A stretch of DNA of 18,163 nt from a bacterium (GCA_022844575.1 JALHLL010000042.1:1-18163); one strand, 5' to 3'. Positions 7,805 through 15,822 are shown, counted from the stretch's first letter. Numbers and translations: made by a program. Notes: generated by a model from the sequence alone, not told the origin.

Positions 7805-7838
7805 CGGTCTTATTTTTTACTATGACTTAGCCAAGACT

Positions 7839-7991
7839 ATGAAACGTACATTTCAACCAAGCAATCGCAAGCGTCGCAATACTCACGGCTTCCGTGCTCG
7901 TATGGCAACAAAAAACGGGCGTAAAGTGTTGTCACGTCGTCGCGCTAAAGGACGTGCTCGTCTTTCCGTAAGCGATAGCATCCGCCGATAA
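7839..7991 (+). CDS. rpmH: 50S ribosomal protein L34
   Basis: This 50-residue, very basic protein of the large ribosomal subunit is clear from MKRTFQPSNRKRRNTHGFR at the start and the RRRAKGRARLSVSD end. It is slightly longer than the usual 44-47 residues because of the C-terminal SVSDSIRR. It opens the conserved rpmH-rnpA-yidD-yidC cluster. In many bacteria dnaA lies divergently upstream; here pfk does. No strong Shine-Dalgarno precedes the ATG, and an upstream ATG at 7822 is closed at once by TAG. Confidence 0.97.
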   Translation: MKRTFQPSNRKRRNTHGFRARMATKNGRKVLSRRRAKGRARLSVSDSIRR

Positions 7992-8040
7992 CACGTATTA
8001 TTTGCCCTAAAAGCAGATAAGCAAAACATATTTATTGAGC

Positions 8041-8064
8041 AAGGGCGAACATTTGTTTGCCCTT
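8041..8064 (+). promoter_or_regulatory. Hairpin between rpmH and rnpA
   Basis: AAGGGCGAAC and GTTTGCCCTT form a 10-bp stem with one G-U pair around the loop ATTT. It is not followed by a T run (TGTCATG comes next), so it is not a standard terminator. It could be an RNA-processing or attenuation element that lowers rnpA relative to rpmH. A second TTTGCCC at 8011-8017 could compete for the GGGCGAA arm. Confidence 0.45.
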
Positions 8065-8093
8065 TGTCATGTTCGGCTGAAAGCAGTTTTTTC

Positions 8094-8097
8094 GGAG
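8094..8097 (+). promoter_or_regulatory. Shine-Dalgarno GGAG of rnpA
   Basis: GGAG lies 7 bases before ATG 8105. It supports that start, in a window where most genes lack a clear ribosome binding site. Confidence 0.6.
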
Positions 8098-8104
8098 TAC
8101 TCAA

Positions 8105-8512
8105 ATGCACGTAGTACCTATAAAAGGTATTAAAAGCTTTAGTAATGCGGTGCGTTATGGAAAGCGTTTTTCAACTGACCGATGTATGATAACGGTGCGC
8201 TACTCCGATGAACCGCAGGAGACGGTACATTACGGTATTATCGTCAGGAAAAAAATAGCACGAACGGCGGTAATGCGCAATCGTATCAAACGTCTTTTGC
8301 GCGAAAGCATCCGATTTTGGATAAAGGAATCTCAGCAAGAATCACTGTTTTTAACATCCGTTATCATGACATGGAATGCAATACCGAAACATCCGATGCT
8401 TATTCATCTGGATGATGTGCAACCGGTAATTGTACAATTAATGAATGATGCGATTGCCTACGGTGTAATACGTCGCGAAAAAAGAAATAATAATCGGGAA
8501 CAAAGTACATGA
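8105..8512 (+). CDS. rnpA: Ribonuclease P protein component
   Basis: This small basic protein binds RNase P RNA and helps process tRNA 5' ends. It has 135 residues, within the usual 110-140. The diagnostic RNR region is present: KIARTAVMRNRIKRLLRES at 50-68, with RNR at 58-60. The N-terminal IKSFSNAVRYGKRF stands in for the usual pre-tRNA leader-binding strand. It sits 113 bases after rpmH, its normal place, and its TGA overlaps the yidD start (ATGA at 8509-8512), showing translational coupling. Confidence 0.95.
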   Translation: MHVVPIKGIKSFSNAVRYGKRFSTDRCMITVRYSDEPQETVHYGIIVRKKIARTAVMRNRIKRLLRESIRFWIKESQQESLFLTSVIMTWNAIPKHPMLIHLDDVQPVIVQLMNDAIAYGVIRREKRNNNREQST

Positions 8513-8718
8513 AATATGTACTTATTATGCTCATACGATTGTATAAAATAACAATCTCGCCGTTTTTTCCGAATACCTGTCGGTTTCACCCGACCTGTTC
8601 GGTTTATGCAAGCGAGGCAATACAAAAGTACGGAGCATTAAAGGGCGGAATTCTTGCAATAAAGAGAATAGTAAAATGTCACCCTTTCCACAAAGGGGGC
8701 TTTGACCCTGTTCCCTAA
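8509..8718 (+). CDS. yidD: Membrane protein insertion efficiency factor YidD
   Basis: This 69-residue protein is associated with the inner membrane and helps YidC insert proteins. Visible family marks are the amphipathic N-terminus (LIRLYKITISPFFP), the conserved CRFHPTCSVYA with two cysteines, and the KCHPFHKGGFDPVP end. The start overlaps the rnpA stop by 4 bases, and yidC follows after 65 bases, the standard arrangement. Confidence 0.96.
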   Translation: MKYVLIMLIRLYKITISPFFPNTCRFHPTCSVYASEAIQKYGALKGGILAIKRIVKCHPFHKGGFDPVP

Positions 8719-8745
8719 TAATTTTTTACTCTTAACAAGAACAAT

Positions 8746-8769
8746 ACTATACTTATAACTATACTTATA
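8746..8769. repeat. Two tandem copies of a 12-bp unit before yidC
   Basis: ACTATACTTATA occurs twice in a row at 8746-8757 and 8758-8769, just upstream of the yidC start at 8784. It may be a slippage duplication in the yidD-yidC spacer. It contains TATA-like boxes but no clear promoter. Confidence 0.6.
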
Positions 8770-8783
8770 ACTTTACTGCAATT

Positions 8784-10664
8784 ATGACTCAACAAGCGCA
8801 ACCGATGGACAAACGATCGATTTTCGGCTTTGTTCTTATCGGTATTATTATTACCGCGTGGATGATGTATCAAAGCATTACCACTCGCCCTACTGAAGAG
8901 AGTGCTTCAAAACAAGCAAAAAAGGATACTAAACAAGTCAGCCCTGAACAAGCAAAACAACCGGTAGTTAAAGATCCATCGTCGGATTTGGGGAAACACT
9001 TTTCACCCTTTGCGGCAAACAGCGAACGTTTCTTTACTGTAGAAACCGATTTGTATATAGCCAAAATCAGTTCAAAAGGCGGTACGATTGCAAGTTGGAA
9101 ATTAAAGAATTATGATAAATGGGATAAAAAATCAAAAGTTGATCTTATTAAGCCATATGCTCGCGAATTCGGCTTGGAATTTTCCAGCACCGACGGCAAT
9201 AAGATTGATGCAAAAACATTAACATTTGAACTTACCCCCGCCAAGACTACCGAAAAAAGTAATTATACAAGGGTTTACGGTAAAAATTCCTTCACATTGT
9301 ATGCTCGTTTATCCGTAGCTCCGGGAAGTGAAATTGTAAAAGCCATCACTTTTCACGGGGATGCCTATTCGCTTGATGCCGATATAGCATTCAATAATAT
9401 GGAATCATATATTGTACGAAGCTATGATGTAACGTGGAATAGAGGGCTTCAATATCAAGAGGAAAATAGCGTAAACGAATCAGGTACCGGCGTAGCGATG
9501 GTTTCGTTGAACGGTTCGATTAATGAGCTTAATGCCGATAATTTTTCCGATGAACATAAAACTAATTTTACCGGAAAAGTTGATTATTTGGCTGTTCGTA
9601 ATAAATACTTTTTAGCAGCAATTCAACCTGTAAACGCATCGGGAGATGCAACGGTTTATCTGGAAGGAAAACTATTCGGCGCACCTGATAAAGGCAGTTA
9701 TGAAGAATATTCGCTTGCATACAGAGTTCCCGTAAAACCGGGTAAAAACTCCGAAAAGTTTACCCTTTATTGCGGACCGCAGGAGTATGACAGACTTTCC
9801 GAATATAATCTTGAATCCACCATTGACTTAGGGTGGCGTTGGTTAGTGGCTCCTATCGGCGAATATTTTATGTTGCCGATATTTAAGTTTATCCATACCT
9901 TTATTCCGAATTATGGTATTTCCATTATTATCTTCTCGATATTAATGAAACTGCTTCTTTCACCTCTTACGGCACAGCAGTTAAAAACAACACAAAAAAT
10001 GCAATTACTTGCTCCTGAATTAGCCAAAATTCGTGAGAAATATGCAGACGATACCGTAGCGCAGCAACAGGAATCCATGAAATTATATGGTGAATACGGC
10101 ATTAACCCTGCGGGCGGCTGTTTCCCCATGCTTTTGCAAATGCCTATACTCTATGCTTTATGGGCGGTATTAAGCAGTAATGTTGAAATTCGCAATACAT
10201 ACTTTTTCGGATGGATAGATAATTTGAGCGTACCCGATGTAATTTTCCAAATACCGTTCCAATTACCATTAGTGGGTATTGATAAATTTTCGGGTTTGGC
10301 ATTTATAATGGGTGCTACATTATTTATTCAACAAAAAATGTCCGTTACCGACCCCCGACAAAAAGCGATGATTTATATAATGCCGATAATGTTTACGGTA
10401 ATGTTCTCATCATTTCCGGCAGGACTTAACCTATACTATTTGATATTTAACTTATTAGGTATTATTCAGCAAGTATATGTAACGAAGTATGCGAAAAATC
10501 GCCTTACGCTTGCAGATTTGAGGAATATGCCTAAAAAAGAATCATGGTTGCAAAAACGTTTGCAAATGGCACAGGAAATTGCAGCTAAACAAGGAAAAAG
10601 TTTACCGGGTCAGCCCTTGCCGAAATCAAATCAGCCAAAAAAGAATACTCCGAAAAAGAAATAA
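8784..10664 (+). CDS. yidC: Membrane protein insertase YidC
   Basis: This Oxa1/YidC/Alb3 family insertase places proteins in the inner membrane, alone or with SecYEG. It has 626 residues, of the long Gram-negative form. There is one N-terminal membrane segment (about 14-30), a Lys/Gln-rich linker, and a large periplasmic beta domain to about 345. The conserved C-terminal part has membrane segments at roughly 361-395, 439-463, 493-516 and 530-565. The GINPAGGCFPMLLQMPILYALW loop-helix and the SSFPAGLNLYY motif are typical. The tail from 566 is Lys/Pro-rich, as expected for ribosome contact. It is the last gene of the cluster; mnmE, common next to it elsewhere, does not follow. Confidence 0.96.
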   Translation: MTQQAQPMDKRSIFGFVLIGIIITAWMMYQSITTRPTEESASKQAKKDTKQVSPEQAKQPVVKDPSSDLGKHFSPFAANSERFFTVETDLYIAKISSKGGTIASWKLKNYDKWDKKSKVDLIKPYAREFGLEFSSTDGNKIDAKTLTFELTPAKTTEKSNYTRVYGKNSFTLYARLSVAPGSEIVKAITFHGDAYSLDADIAFNNMESYIVRSYDVTWNRGLQYQEENSVNESGTGVAMVSLNGSINELNADNFSDEHKTNFTGKVDYLAVRNKYFLAAIQPVNASGDATVYLEGKLFGAPDKGSYEEYSLAYRVPVKPGKNSEKFTLYCGPQEYDRLSEYNLESTIDLGWRWLVAPIGEYFMLPIFKFIHTFIPNYGISIIIFSILMKLLLSPLTAQQLKTTQKMQLLAPELAKIREKYADDTVAQQQESMKLYGEYGINPAGGCFPMLLQMPILYALWAVLSSNVEIRNTYFFGWIDNLSVPDVIFQIPFQLPLVGIDKFSGLAFIMGATLFIQQKMSVTDPRQKAMIYIMPIMFTVMFSSFPAGLNLYYLIFNLLGIIQQVYVTKYAKNRLTLADLRNMPKKESWLQKRLQMAQEIAAKQGKSLPGQPLPKSNQPKKNTPKKK

Positions 10665-10685
10665 TTTTGGGGTGAATGATAAGAG

Positions 10686-10722
10686 AAAAGCGGCGATTGG
10701 AATATCAATCGCCGCTTTTTTT
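10686..10722 (+). terminator. Rho-independent terminator after yidC, probably bidirectional
   Basis: AAAAGCGGCGATTG and its exact complement form a 14-bp stem around a 6-base loop (10700-10705), followed by a T run to 10722. The GC-rich core makes it strong. Because the stem starts with AAAA, it may also serve the convergent minus-strand gene that ends at 10747. Confidence 0.92.
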
Positions 10723-10746
10723 ATGAAGAGAGAGTGATTTGTACTT

Positions 10747-11100
10747 TTAATACACTTCATTATTTTTTTCGGATTCCTGTCGTCGTTCTTCTATTCTCAT
10801 CAACTTCTTGCAAATTGCCTCCGATAAATTTATACTACGGGCATTAGCATAATTACAAAGGGCTATAAATACATCCGCCGCTTCATCGGCAAGTTCTTCA
10901 TGGGCAATTATTTTTCCTTTCCATAATTTTTTTTCAAGATTAGCTAACTCCCCCGCTTCGCCGTTTAATTCCAAGCAAAAAAATTCTCCGCTTCGTTCCG
11001 TAAAACAACTTTTCTGATATTCGTCGAATCCGTTTTGAATAGTTTCAAAACCCTTATTCATCGAATCGAGTAAAGTATCAAGTTCCTTTGGCTTCATCAT
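10747..11100 (-). CDS. MazG-like NTP pyrophosphohydrolase
   Basis: This is a small all-alpha NTP pyrophosphohydrolase, a type that removes non-canonical nucleotides. From ATG 11100 it has 117 residues. The longer frame to 11148 would overlap the preceding HAD gene and adds no family sequence; a second Met follows directly at 11097. The metal-binding pattern is clear: E48xxE51 in GEAGE, and E73xxD76 in ADEAADV, with a helical KLMRIEERR end. It begins 16 bases after the HAD phosphatase stop, so the two are likely one operon. The exact substrate cannot be told. Confidence 0.8.
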   Translation of the reverse strand: MMKPKELDTLLDSMNKGFETIQNGFDEYQKSCFTERSGEFFCLELNGEAGELANLEKKLWKGKIIAHEELADEAADVFIALCNYANARSINLSEAICKKLMRIEERRQESEKNNEVY

Positions 11101-11116
11101 ATATTTTTTTCTTTTA

Positions 11117-11854
11117 TTACCATGTTTTAATGATATCGGGAATCGCATCCCATGTATGGGCTATTGCATCGGCAGATGTCTGTTCGGGATTTTCCTTACT
11201 CATTTCCCCTTCAATATCGCCCAAATACAAAATAGCTTTCATACCGTAATTTTTCGCGCCTATAATATCCGTTCTTTCAATATCGCCGCAATGCACTGCA
11301 TTCATCGGCATACAATTCGCGGCATTAAGCACAATGGAAAAGGTATTCGGATGCGGTTTGGAAAAACCGGTCTCATCGCTAAAACTATAATGGGCAAAAT
11401 ATTCTTCAATATTATACTGTGCCAAAAGTTTTTTCAATATACTGCCGGGTGAAAAAGCGGTATCGGAAACTATGGCAAGCGTATATTGTTCAGCCAATAA
11501 AGGAATTGTTTCTTTTACTCCGGGTAAGAGTAATGGCGGATGATGGAGAACACCCTCTTCATATTCATTCGTAATCCTCTCTATCAGCACCTGATTATGT
11601 TCAATATTCAGATAATTAAGCACGACATGAACTAATTCATCGGTGGAAGGAGTTCGGTGTTCATTTCGCCAAATTATATCAAAAACCCGCCAACATTCCT
11701 CACTTGCTCTCTCTATTTCACTATCGTCTATTTCCACGCCCATTCGTTTTATTTCTTTTTTTACCGTTTCCTCTCGGTGATTTTTTCGTGCATCTCCATT
11801 CGATGAATCGAATAAGGTATTCCAAAAATCAATTGTAATCAGTTCTATTGCCAT
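11117..11854 (-). CDS. HAD-superfamily hydrolase
   Basis: This 245-residue hydrolase has a helical cap domain between motifs I and II (about 15-105), so it is of the C1 cap type. Motifs are D9 in DFWNT (nucleophile, with Thr13), S130 in VSDTAFSPG (motif II), K166 in GFSKPHPNTF (motif III) and D191/D196 in CGDIERTD (motif IV). The second Asp of the usual DxD is replaced by Trp11. That Asp acts as general acid in phosphatases; dehalogenases and some other branches also lack it. The activity may therefore not be a plain phosphatase one. It lies directly upstream of the MazG-like gene, which fits a nucleotide house-cleaning role, but this is inference. Confidence 0.82.
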   Translation of the reverse strand: MAIELITIDFWNTLFDSSNGDARKNHREETVKKEIKRMGVEIDDSEIERASEECWRVFDIIWRNEHRTPSTDELVHVVLNYLNIEHNQVLIERITNEYEEGVLHHPPLLLPGVKETIPLLAEQYTLAIVSDTAFSPGSILKKLLAQYNIEEYFAHYSFSDETGFSKPHPNTFSIVLNAANCMPMNAVHCGDIERTDIIGAKNYGMKAILYLGDIEGEMSKENPEQTSADAIAHTWDAIPDIIKTW

Positions 11855-12040
11855 TCTATTGTTCAGAGTAAATGTATATGAGCATATGTGTACAAAAGTA
11901 TGATGAAAAGCGTAAAGTTACCCATGTATGTTACCCGAATCCTCTACTGCTTTTTCTTAACAAAACGGAATAATCACACACGATACGGTACTATCAATTA
12001 TCACACTGATAAATCGTCTTGTTGCACCATATCTATAAGT

Positions 12041-12047
12041 AAAGGAG
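12041..12047 (+). promoter_or_regulatory. Shine-Dalgarno AAAGGAG deciding the DinB-family start
   Basis: AAAGGAG lies 5 bases before ATG 12053. This argues for that start instead of ATG 11888, which would add 55 residues that do not look like part of the family. Confidence 0.75.
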
Positions 12048-12052
12048 TATTC

Positions 12053-12583
12053 ATGAACACTGAAGCCGAGTTTCTTAAACAGTCCCGCGCCTTTTTTACA
12101 TACTATCGCACACTTGGCGATAAATCAATAACAAAGCTGACTGATGAACAATTATTCATTTGCCCCTCTACGGAATCCAATTCCGTTGCCATTATTATCA
12201 AACATATATCGGGCAATATGCGGGCACGATGGACTGATGTATTTACAAGCGATGGAGAAAAAGCGAATAGAAATCGAGATGAGGAATTTACTGTTGATAA
12301 TAATTCCGCCGAAGAAATAAGAACACTCTGGAATGAGGGTTGGGACATCCTTTTTACCGCCCTTAATGGCTTCAGCGAAAATGACCTTGAAAAAACGATT
12401 ACCATTCGGCAAGAAGAGTTGAGTCTGATGAAAGCGATTATACGCCAAATGACCCATTACAGCTACCATGTTGGGCAAATAGTGTATGTAGCAAAAATGA
12501 TAAACAATGAATCGTGGGTTTCCTTATCCATACCCAAAGGCGAATCCTCAAAATATATTGACACTCCCCCAAAATCCGTTTAA
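12053..12583 (+). CDS. DinB-superfamily protein, DUF1572 type
   Basis: This 176-residue protein is a four-helix-bundle member of the DinB/YfiT-like superfamily. The expected metal-binding histidines are H51 (IKHISGNM), H135 and H139 (THYSYHVGQI), in the normal order and spacing. DUF1572 proteins are of unknown function; related members are thiol-dependent transferases or metal-dependent hydrolases. It is divergent from the HAD/MazG pair. No partner gene follows closely, and the next gene begins 122 bases later. The gap 12584-12705 holds no strong terminator. Confidence 0.8.
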   Translation: MNTEAEFLKQSRAFFTYYRTLGDKSITKLTDEQLFICPSTESNSVAIIIKHISGNMRARWTDVFTSDGEKANRNRDEEFTVDNNSAEEIRTLWNEGWDILFTALNGFSENDLEKTITIRQEELSLMKAIIRQMTHYSYHVGQIVYVAKMINNESWVSLSIPKGESSKYIDTPPKSV

Positions 12584-12705
12584 GACGGTACGGCAAAACC
12601 GTAAGAATAAACCTACAACAATGAAAGCTGTATTAAGCGAGTAGATAAAAAGTAAATGAAAATGCGTATTTTACATAGTATGTTCAATTATTATGTATGT
12701 AGCAG

Positions 12706-13503
12706 ATGGAAAATAGAAAAACCTATCCGAAAGCATTTGCTTGGATATTCATCGTATGTATTTACCTTACAACGTTGAACATTGCCTTTGCTCAAAGTGA
12801 TATTGTCGTGTTGTTAAAAGGAACGGTAAAAGACCAAAGCGGTGCGCCTGTAGAGGTGGAACTCGGTTTTCGTGATGCGGCAAACGATCCCGTCCGCGCA
12901 AAATCCGATAAAGCAGGCAATTATCAGGCGGTATTGAAACCCGGTCAGAAATACACTCTTATATTTAACGGTAAAGATATTTTAAGGGAGATTATCGAGT
13001 TTAATGTTGACCCTACCGACAAATATCTTGAGATAAGAAAAGACTTCACTGTAAGGAAACTCGGAGCAGGAACAAAGATTTTTGATGGTTTTGCCTTTGA
13101 AAAAGGTTCCACCAATCTTACACCGGAAGCCAAAGCGCAACTGAAGGAAATGATTGACATGCTAAATAAAAACCGTAACATGACCATAGAAGTTGCGGTA
13201 TTCGGCGATATGCCCGATGACCCGAGTTTGCAACTACCTCGTCAGGATGCTTTTATGACCTTTATGGCTGAAGTGAAATCGGGCAAAAAACGCATCAGTT
13301 TTATCTATAGAATTCCATTCCCCAAACGTGAGGAAGCGGCTCCGATACCGCCTCCACCGGCACCGGATCCGAATGAAAAAAAGAAAAAGAAATCTAAAAA
13401 TGATCCGCCGCCACCTCCACCACCGGCACCATTGCCACCTATTATTATACCATTGGCAAATTGTATGATAATAGTAGGCGAACCCATGAATTTATTCGAT
13501 TAG
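12706..13503 (+). CDS. Secreted protein with degenerate OmpA-like domain and proline-rich tail
   Basis: The 265-residue protein has a signal peptide at 1-29 (hydrophobic core ending IAFA, then Q30). Residues 36-118 look like a carboxypeptidase-regulatory or transthyretin-like beta sandwich (LKGTVKDQSGAPV, then SDKAGNYQAVLKPG). Residues 127-205 resemble an OmpA C-terminal domain: FAFEKGSTNLTPEAKAQLKEMIDML is the usual entry. The peptidoglycan-binding NxxLSxxRA motif is decayed to SLQLPRQDA, so binding to diaminopimelate is doubtful. The tail has two poly-Pro runs (215-218, 234-240) around a Lys-rich stretch. It may be an envelope structural protein. The lipoprotein gene begins 31 bases after it. 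Confidence 0.65.
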   Translation: MENRKTYPKAFAWIFIVCIYLTTLNIAFAQSDIVVLLKGTVKDQSGAPVEVELGFRDAANDPVRAKSDKAGNYQAVLKPGQKYTLIFNGKDILREIIEFNVDPTDKYLEIRKDFTVRKLGAGTKIFDGFAFEKGSTNLTPEAKAQLKEMIDMLNKNRNMTIEVAVFGDMPDDPSLQLPRQDAFMTFMAEVKSGKKRISFIYRIPFPKREEAAPIPPPPAPDPNEKKKKKSKNDPPPPPPPAPLPPIIIPLANCMIIVGEPMNLFD

Positions 13504-13534
13504 TCATTTTTTTATTTTTTATAAAGGGTGAATT

Positions 13535-14239
13535 ATGAAACATACACTCATAATTCTTGCAATGTGCTTAATGGCTTTCGGTTGTTCAGAAGATACGACT
13601 TCACCTATAGGTGATGCCTCTATCAATTTTTCGACAACTATGTCAAGTTCTACGGTACATACTACGGGCATAATAAAGGGGGAGAGTACGGCGGCAAGTA
13701 CCGTTGATTCTCTGAAAATAAACAATATTCGGATTCTCATTTCGGAATTAAAACTGCATCGGGACAAAGAAAAAGATACGGTTGGTAATCATAAAGTAAA
13801 ATCGGGACCTTTATTATTAACCCTTGATGCGACAAAAAAACTTGCATTGGCAACCGGCACAGTCCCTGCGGGTGTATATGATAAGGTAAAGTTTGAATTT
13901 CATCGTTTTAGCAGTTCGGAAATTACTCAATATCTGAACGATCCCGTCTTTAAGGATTTTGTAACGGATAAACGTTCCACCTTTATTATAGAAGGAATGG
14001 TATATGCCGGAGGTGTTCAAACACCTTTTACTTATAAAAGCGATGCAACGGTGAATTTATCACTCAACTTCGATACGCCGATTACACTCAATGGTGGTAC
14101 AGTATATTCTATAGACATTAGTGCCGACCCAAATGTAATCTTTGTAAAAGGTAAAGAAATACTCGATCCGCGTGATGAAAAGAATAATAATGATATTGAT
14201 AATGCTATAAAAAGTGCCATAAAGGCAATAAAGAAATAA
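13535..14239 (+). CDS. DUF4382-type lipoprotein
   Basis: This 234-residue protein has a short lipoprotein signal (hydrophobic 4-15) ending in AFGC with C17 as the lipidated residue; the -3 position is not the usual Leu. The region about 38-190 fits the DUF4382 fold: short amphipathic strands, SLKINNIRILISELKLH and TGTVPAGVYDKVKFEF. Members are exported proteins of unknown function in Bacteroidota and related groups. After the Cys comes SED, like the acidic export signal that takes lipoproteins to the cell surface. It ends 2 bases before the glycosylase start, so the two must be co-transcribed. Confidence 0.7.
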   Translation: MKHTLIILAMCLMAFGCSEDTTSPIGDASINFSTTMSSSTVHTTGIIKGESTAASTVDSLKINNIRILISELKLHRDKEKDTVGNHKVKSGPLLLTLDATKKLALATGTVPAGVYDKVKFEFHRFSSSEITQYLNDPVFKDFVTDKRSTFIIEGMVYAGGVQTPFTYKSDATVNLSLNFDTPITLNGGTVYSIDISADPNVIFVKGKEILDPRDEKNNNDIDNAIKSAIKAIKK

Positions 14240-14241
14240 GA

Positions 14242-14988
14242 ATGAACAATGAAAATTCCTTAGATAAAGCGCTTCGCTACTTACAACAACAACAAGGTTT
14301 ATTCGGCGATGTGCTTTATAAAGGTTTGGAATCCGAAAAGAAATTACATTACACGGAAACGCCTCAAGATTCCGTGCATGTCAATACACAGTTAATAAAC
14401 GGAGTAAAGGCGGATTGGCAACAGTCCGCCTCTCTTGTTGATTTACAATCGGGAATATGCGGTTGTACACAATGCCCATTAGCACAAACAAGAACCAAGT
14501 TCGTATTCGGTGTAGGTAATCCCAATGCCGATATATTGGTAATAGGTGAAGCACCCGGAGCCGATGAGGATGCACAGGGCGAACCATTCGTCGGCAGAGC
14601 GGGGCAATTATTAACCAAAATATTACAAGCAATACAGTTTGAACGAGAACATGTATTTATTGCCAATATTCTGAAATGCCGCCCTCCGGGTAATCGTACA
14701 CCCATACCGAGCGAAGTTGAACAATGCGAGCCCTTTTTACATAAGCAGATACAGCTTATCAAACCGAAGTTTATTTTGGCGGTAGGGTTAACTGCTGCCA
14801 ATACCCTGCTGAAATCCAAATACAAAATGGCTGATATTCGTGGTAAAATATTCGATTATCAGGGTGTAAAAATGCTTGTTACCTATCATCCTGCGGCTTT
14901 ATTACGCAATCCCGAATGGAAAAAATTCACATGGGAGGACGTTCAGCTATTACGCCGTTTATATGATGAAGAATTAGCGAAAAAGTAA
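14242..14988 (+). CDS. Type 4 uracil-DNA glycosylase
   Basis: This enzyme removes uracil from DNA in base-excision repair. It has 248 residues and a 4Fe-4S cluster held by C75, C78, C146 and C162, the spacing of family 4. Motif 1 is GEAPGADEDAQGEPFVGRAG (102-121) and motif 2 is HPAALLRNP (216-224). The 70-residue N-terminal part, rich in Gln and charged residues, is common in longer members and of unknown use. It starts 2 bases after the lipoprotein stop. The pairing with an envelope gene is probably only transcriptional. Confidence 0.94.
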   Translation: MNNENSLDKALRYLQQQQGLFGDVLYKGLESEKKLHYTETPQDSVHVNTQLINGVKADWQQSASLVDLQSGICGCTQCPLAQTRTKFVFGVGNPNADILVIGEAPGADEDAQGEPFVGRAGQLLTKILQAIQFEREHVFIANILKCRPPGNRTPIPSEVEQCEPFLHKQIQLIKPKFILAVGLTAANTLLKSKYKMADIRGKIFDYQGVKMLVTYHPAALLRNPEWKKFTWEDVQLLRRLYDEELAKK

Positions 14989-15030
14989 AGTCTTTATGAT
15001 GACATATCAACAATATATGTCCCCTTACCG

Positions 15031-15771
15031 ATGAAATACGATATCCTTATAGAAAAACTATCACTGTCGAGAACTGTCGGCGTATTAACGGGTGCGGGTA
15101 TTTCTGCCGAAAGCGGCATTGCTACATTTCGTGACCCTGACGGCTTATGGGCAAAGTTCAATCCTGCCGAACTTGCAAGTATGGACGGATTTTTACGCAA
15201 TCCGGAACTTGTTTGGGATTGGTATAATTATCGGCGGAAAATAATAGCTGAATCAAAACCGAATGCAGGGCATTATGCACTTGCAACATTAGAACGGCTA
15301 TTACCGCACACCACAATTATTACTCAAAATGTCGATCGTTTACATGCGAGTTCGGGAAGCAAGAATATTCTTGAATTACATGGTAATATTATAGAAAATC
15401 ATTGTGTTCGATGCAAAAAACCACATACCGACCATATAGATTTTGAAGAAAAAAGTCCGCCGAAATGTTCATATTGCAGTTCAAAAATTCGTCCTTCCGT
15501 AGTATGGTTCGGCGAAAATTTGCCTAAAGGCATATTTGAGCAAGCCGATATGATAGCGAGACAAAGCGATGTATTTTTTTCGATAGGTACATCGGCGGAA
15601 GTATATCCGGCTGCATACCTTCCACAGACGGCAAAACAATATGGTGCTTTTCTTGTGGAAATAAATCCTACTCATACTTCGTTAACACCTTTTGCCGATT
15701 TGTATATACCCGCAAAAAGCGGAGATGTTTTACCTGAAATAGTAGAACTTTTGGAAAAAGAAATACGATAA
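15031..15771 (+). CDS. cobB: NAD-dependent protein deacylase, SIR2 family
   Basis: This sirtuin removes acyl groups from lysines using NAD+. It has 246 residues. Visible motifs are GAGISAESGI (21-30) with TFR (32-34), QNVD (99-102), catalytic H117 in LHGNI, and a zinc site C125/C128/C146/C149. Y65 and R68 in WYNYRRK match the Tyr-x-x-Arg pair of class III sirtuins that prefer succinyl or malonyl lysine. The start is ATG 15031, 42 bases after the glycosylase stop, so it may be in the same transcript. Confidence 0.93.
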   Translation: MKYDILIEKLSLSRTVGVLTGAGISAESGIATFRDPDGLWAKFNPAELASMDGFLRNPELVWDWYNYRRKIIAESKPNAGHYALATLERLLPHTTIITQNVDRLHASSGSKNILELHGNIIENHCVRCKKPHTDHIDFEEKSPPKCSYCSSKIRPSVVWFGENLPKGIFEQADMIARQSDVFFSIGTSAEVYPAAYLPQTAKQYGAFLVEINPTHTSLTPFADLYIPAKSGDVLPEIVELLEKEIR

Positions 15772-15822
15772 AGTATATTCTTTCGGATACATTCGTACAC
15801 AATAAAATTATACTGTAAAGCC

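Noticed and set aside
7883..8110. Minus-strand frame opposite rpmH
   Set aside because: It lies antisense over rpmH and the hairpin spacer and has no protein-like features; a shadow of the L34 gene.
11888..12052. N-terminal extension of the DinB-family protein
   Set aside because: A strong Shine-Dalgarno lies before the internal ATG 12053, and the extra 55 residues have no family character.
12584..12620. Terminator after the DinB-family gene
   Set aside because: Only a 5-bp stem (ACGGT/ACCGT) can form and no T run follows.
13305..13487. Glycine-rich reading frame on the minus strand
   Set aside because: It is the complement of the proline codons of the OmpA-like gene; its composition is explained by that gene alone.
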